Source: Sphingobacterium mizutaii
GTDB taxonomy: Bacteria; Bacteroidota; Bacteroidia; Sphingobacteriales; Sphingobacteriaceae
DNA: 64,000 nt
NCBI RefSeq assembly: GCF_900187125.1
Contig: NZ_LT906468.1
Coordinates: forward strand, 3,100,001 to 3,164,000
Direction: 5' to 3'
Part shown: positions 63,679 to 64,000 of the stretch, in pieces
Layout: every line of letters starts with the position of its first letter
Numbering within the stretch: position 1 is the first letter of the stretch
Translations under genes and position numbers: made by a program
The notes under the pieces: generated by a model
What the model was told of the DNA's origin: nothing
The model's database searches: none
What the model saw: the letters and a program-made list of their open reading frames with translations, nothing else

Positions 63679-64000
63679 CCAACATTCCGTTCATAAGGGA
63701 CCCTGGTCGCGATGGACCTTCCTAAAGTAATTTCATCCACATATTCCAGTTCACCACCAAAGGCAATACCTCTGGCAATGGTACTGATCTGCACATTGAA
63801 TTCCTTTAACTTACGGTAAAGATAGAATATGGTGGTGTCGCCTTCCATGGTTGCACTCAAAGCAAGGATAACTTCTTGGACATGACCGGAACGTACACGC
63901 TCAATTAATCCTTCAATCTTCAGGTCAGCAGGCCCTATCCCCTCCATGGGTGAGATCAAGCCGCCAAGTACATGGTAAACGCCACTGTATTGGTTGGTGT
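63675..64000 (-). CDS. recR: Recombination protein RecR (5' part outside window)
   Basis: RecR acts with RecF and RecO in gap repair. The C-terminal part shows '[19 protein letters not shown]' at the edge, the Toprim domain '[20 protein letters not shown]' and '[19 protein letters not shown]', and the usual end '[10 protein letters not shown]'. The frame is open to the right edge, so the N-terminal helix-hairpin-helix and zinc finger lie outside. It is convergent with the MFS gene, and the stop codons overlap. Confidence 0.95.
   Translation of the reverse strand, partial: TNQYSGVYHVLGGLISPMEGIGPADLKIEGLIERVRSGHVQEVILALSATMEGDTTIFYLYRKLKEFNVQISTIARGIAFGGELEYVDEITLGRSIATRVPYERNVG

Overview
The window looks like chromosome from a Bacteroidota species of the Sphingobacteriaceae type (Sphingobacterium or Pedobacter-like). 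This is inferred from gene content and style: a TonB-dependent siderophore receptor, many Bacteroidota-type secreted and lipobox proteins, TAnnTTTG-type -7 promoter boxes, few clear Shine-Dalgarno sites, moderate AT bias, and a complete homogentisate pathway. No phage, plasmid, CRISPR array, rRNA or convincing tRNA was seen. Fifty-two protein genes are called; the first (siderophore receptor) and last (recR) are cut by the window edges.

Layout. 1-5.0 kb: ferric-siderophore uptake locus (TonB receptor, DUF4198 protein, DUF3325-like and DUF3649-like small membrane proteins, PepSY/FoxB-type membrane protein). 5.0-9.1 kb: TauE/SafE exporter, small lipoprotein, ammonium transporter, AraC regulator. 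9.1-15.5 kb: single genes, several with strong terminators: DOPA-dioxygenase family enzyme, NTF2-like secreted protein, GH43 glycosidase, DUF72 protein, a long type II-like PNGase F, a 2Fe-2S flavin oxidoreductase. 15.7-20.7 kb: rimP-nusA-infB. 20.7-22 kb: LexA-like S24 repressor divergent from a degenerate GIY-YIG-like protein. 22-29.2 kb: a metallopeptidase/propeller/barrel fusion, a class A penicillin-binding protein and rpoN. 29.2-40.9 kb: DUF2891, DUF937, threonine-aldolase-like enzyme, isopentenyl-diphosphate isomerase, a DUF695 operon, a TPR membrane AraC regulator, MprF and a NUDIX hydrolase. 42-49.6 kb: phenylalanine/tyrosine catabolism (phenylalanine hydroxylase, 4-hydroxyphenylpyruvate dioxygenase, homogentisate dioxygenase, fumarylacetoacetase-family hydrolase, a flavin reductase and a Glu/Leu/Phe/Val dehydrogenase). 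49.9-57.8 kb: acyl-CoA ligase, small GNAT protein, pdxH-nuoC-nuoD, yqgE and a PQQ-type sugar dehydrogenase. 59.4-64 kb: ROK regulator, a 5'-nucleotidase split into two genes with the C-terminal domain gene first, an MFS transporter and recR.

The most unusual signal is noncoding. Three intergenic stretches (about 40.9-42.0, 52.1-53.3 and 57.8-59.1 kb) are mosaics of the same repeat blocks. They include a perfect 38-base palindrome present three times and an 18-bp-stem hairpin whose two copies differ by a compensatory base-pair change and carry loops in opposite orientation. One block of about 320 bp occurs in inverted orientation on either side of the nuoD-nuoC-pdxH-yqgE-sugar dehydrogenase segment, so that segment could invert. 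Another block occurs as direct copies on either side of the tyrosine catabolism cluster. No transposase is present in the window, so mobilisation in trans, or spread as a structured repeat, is an inference.
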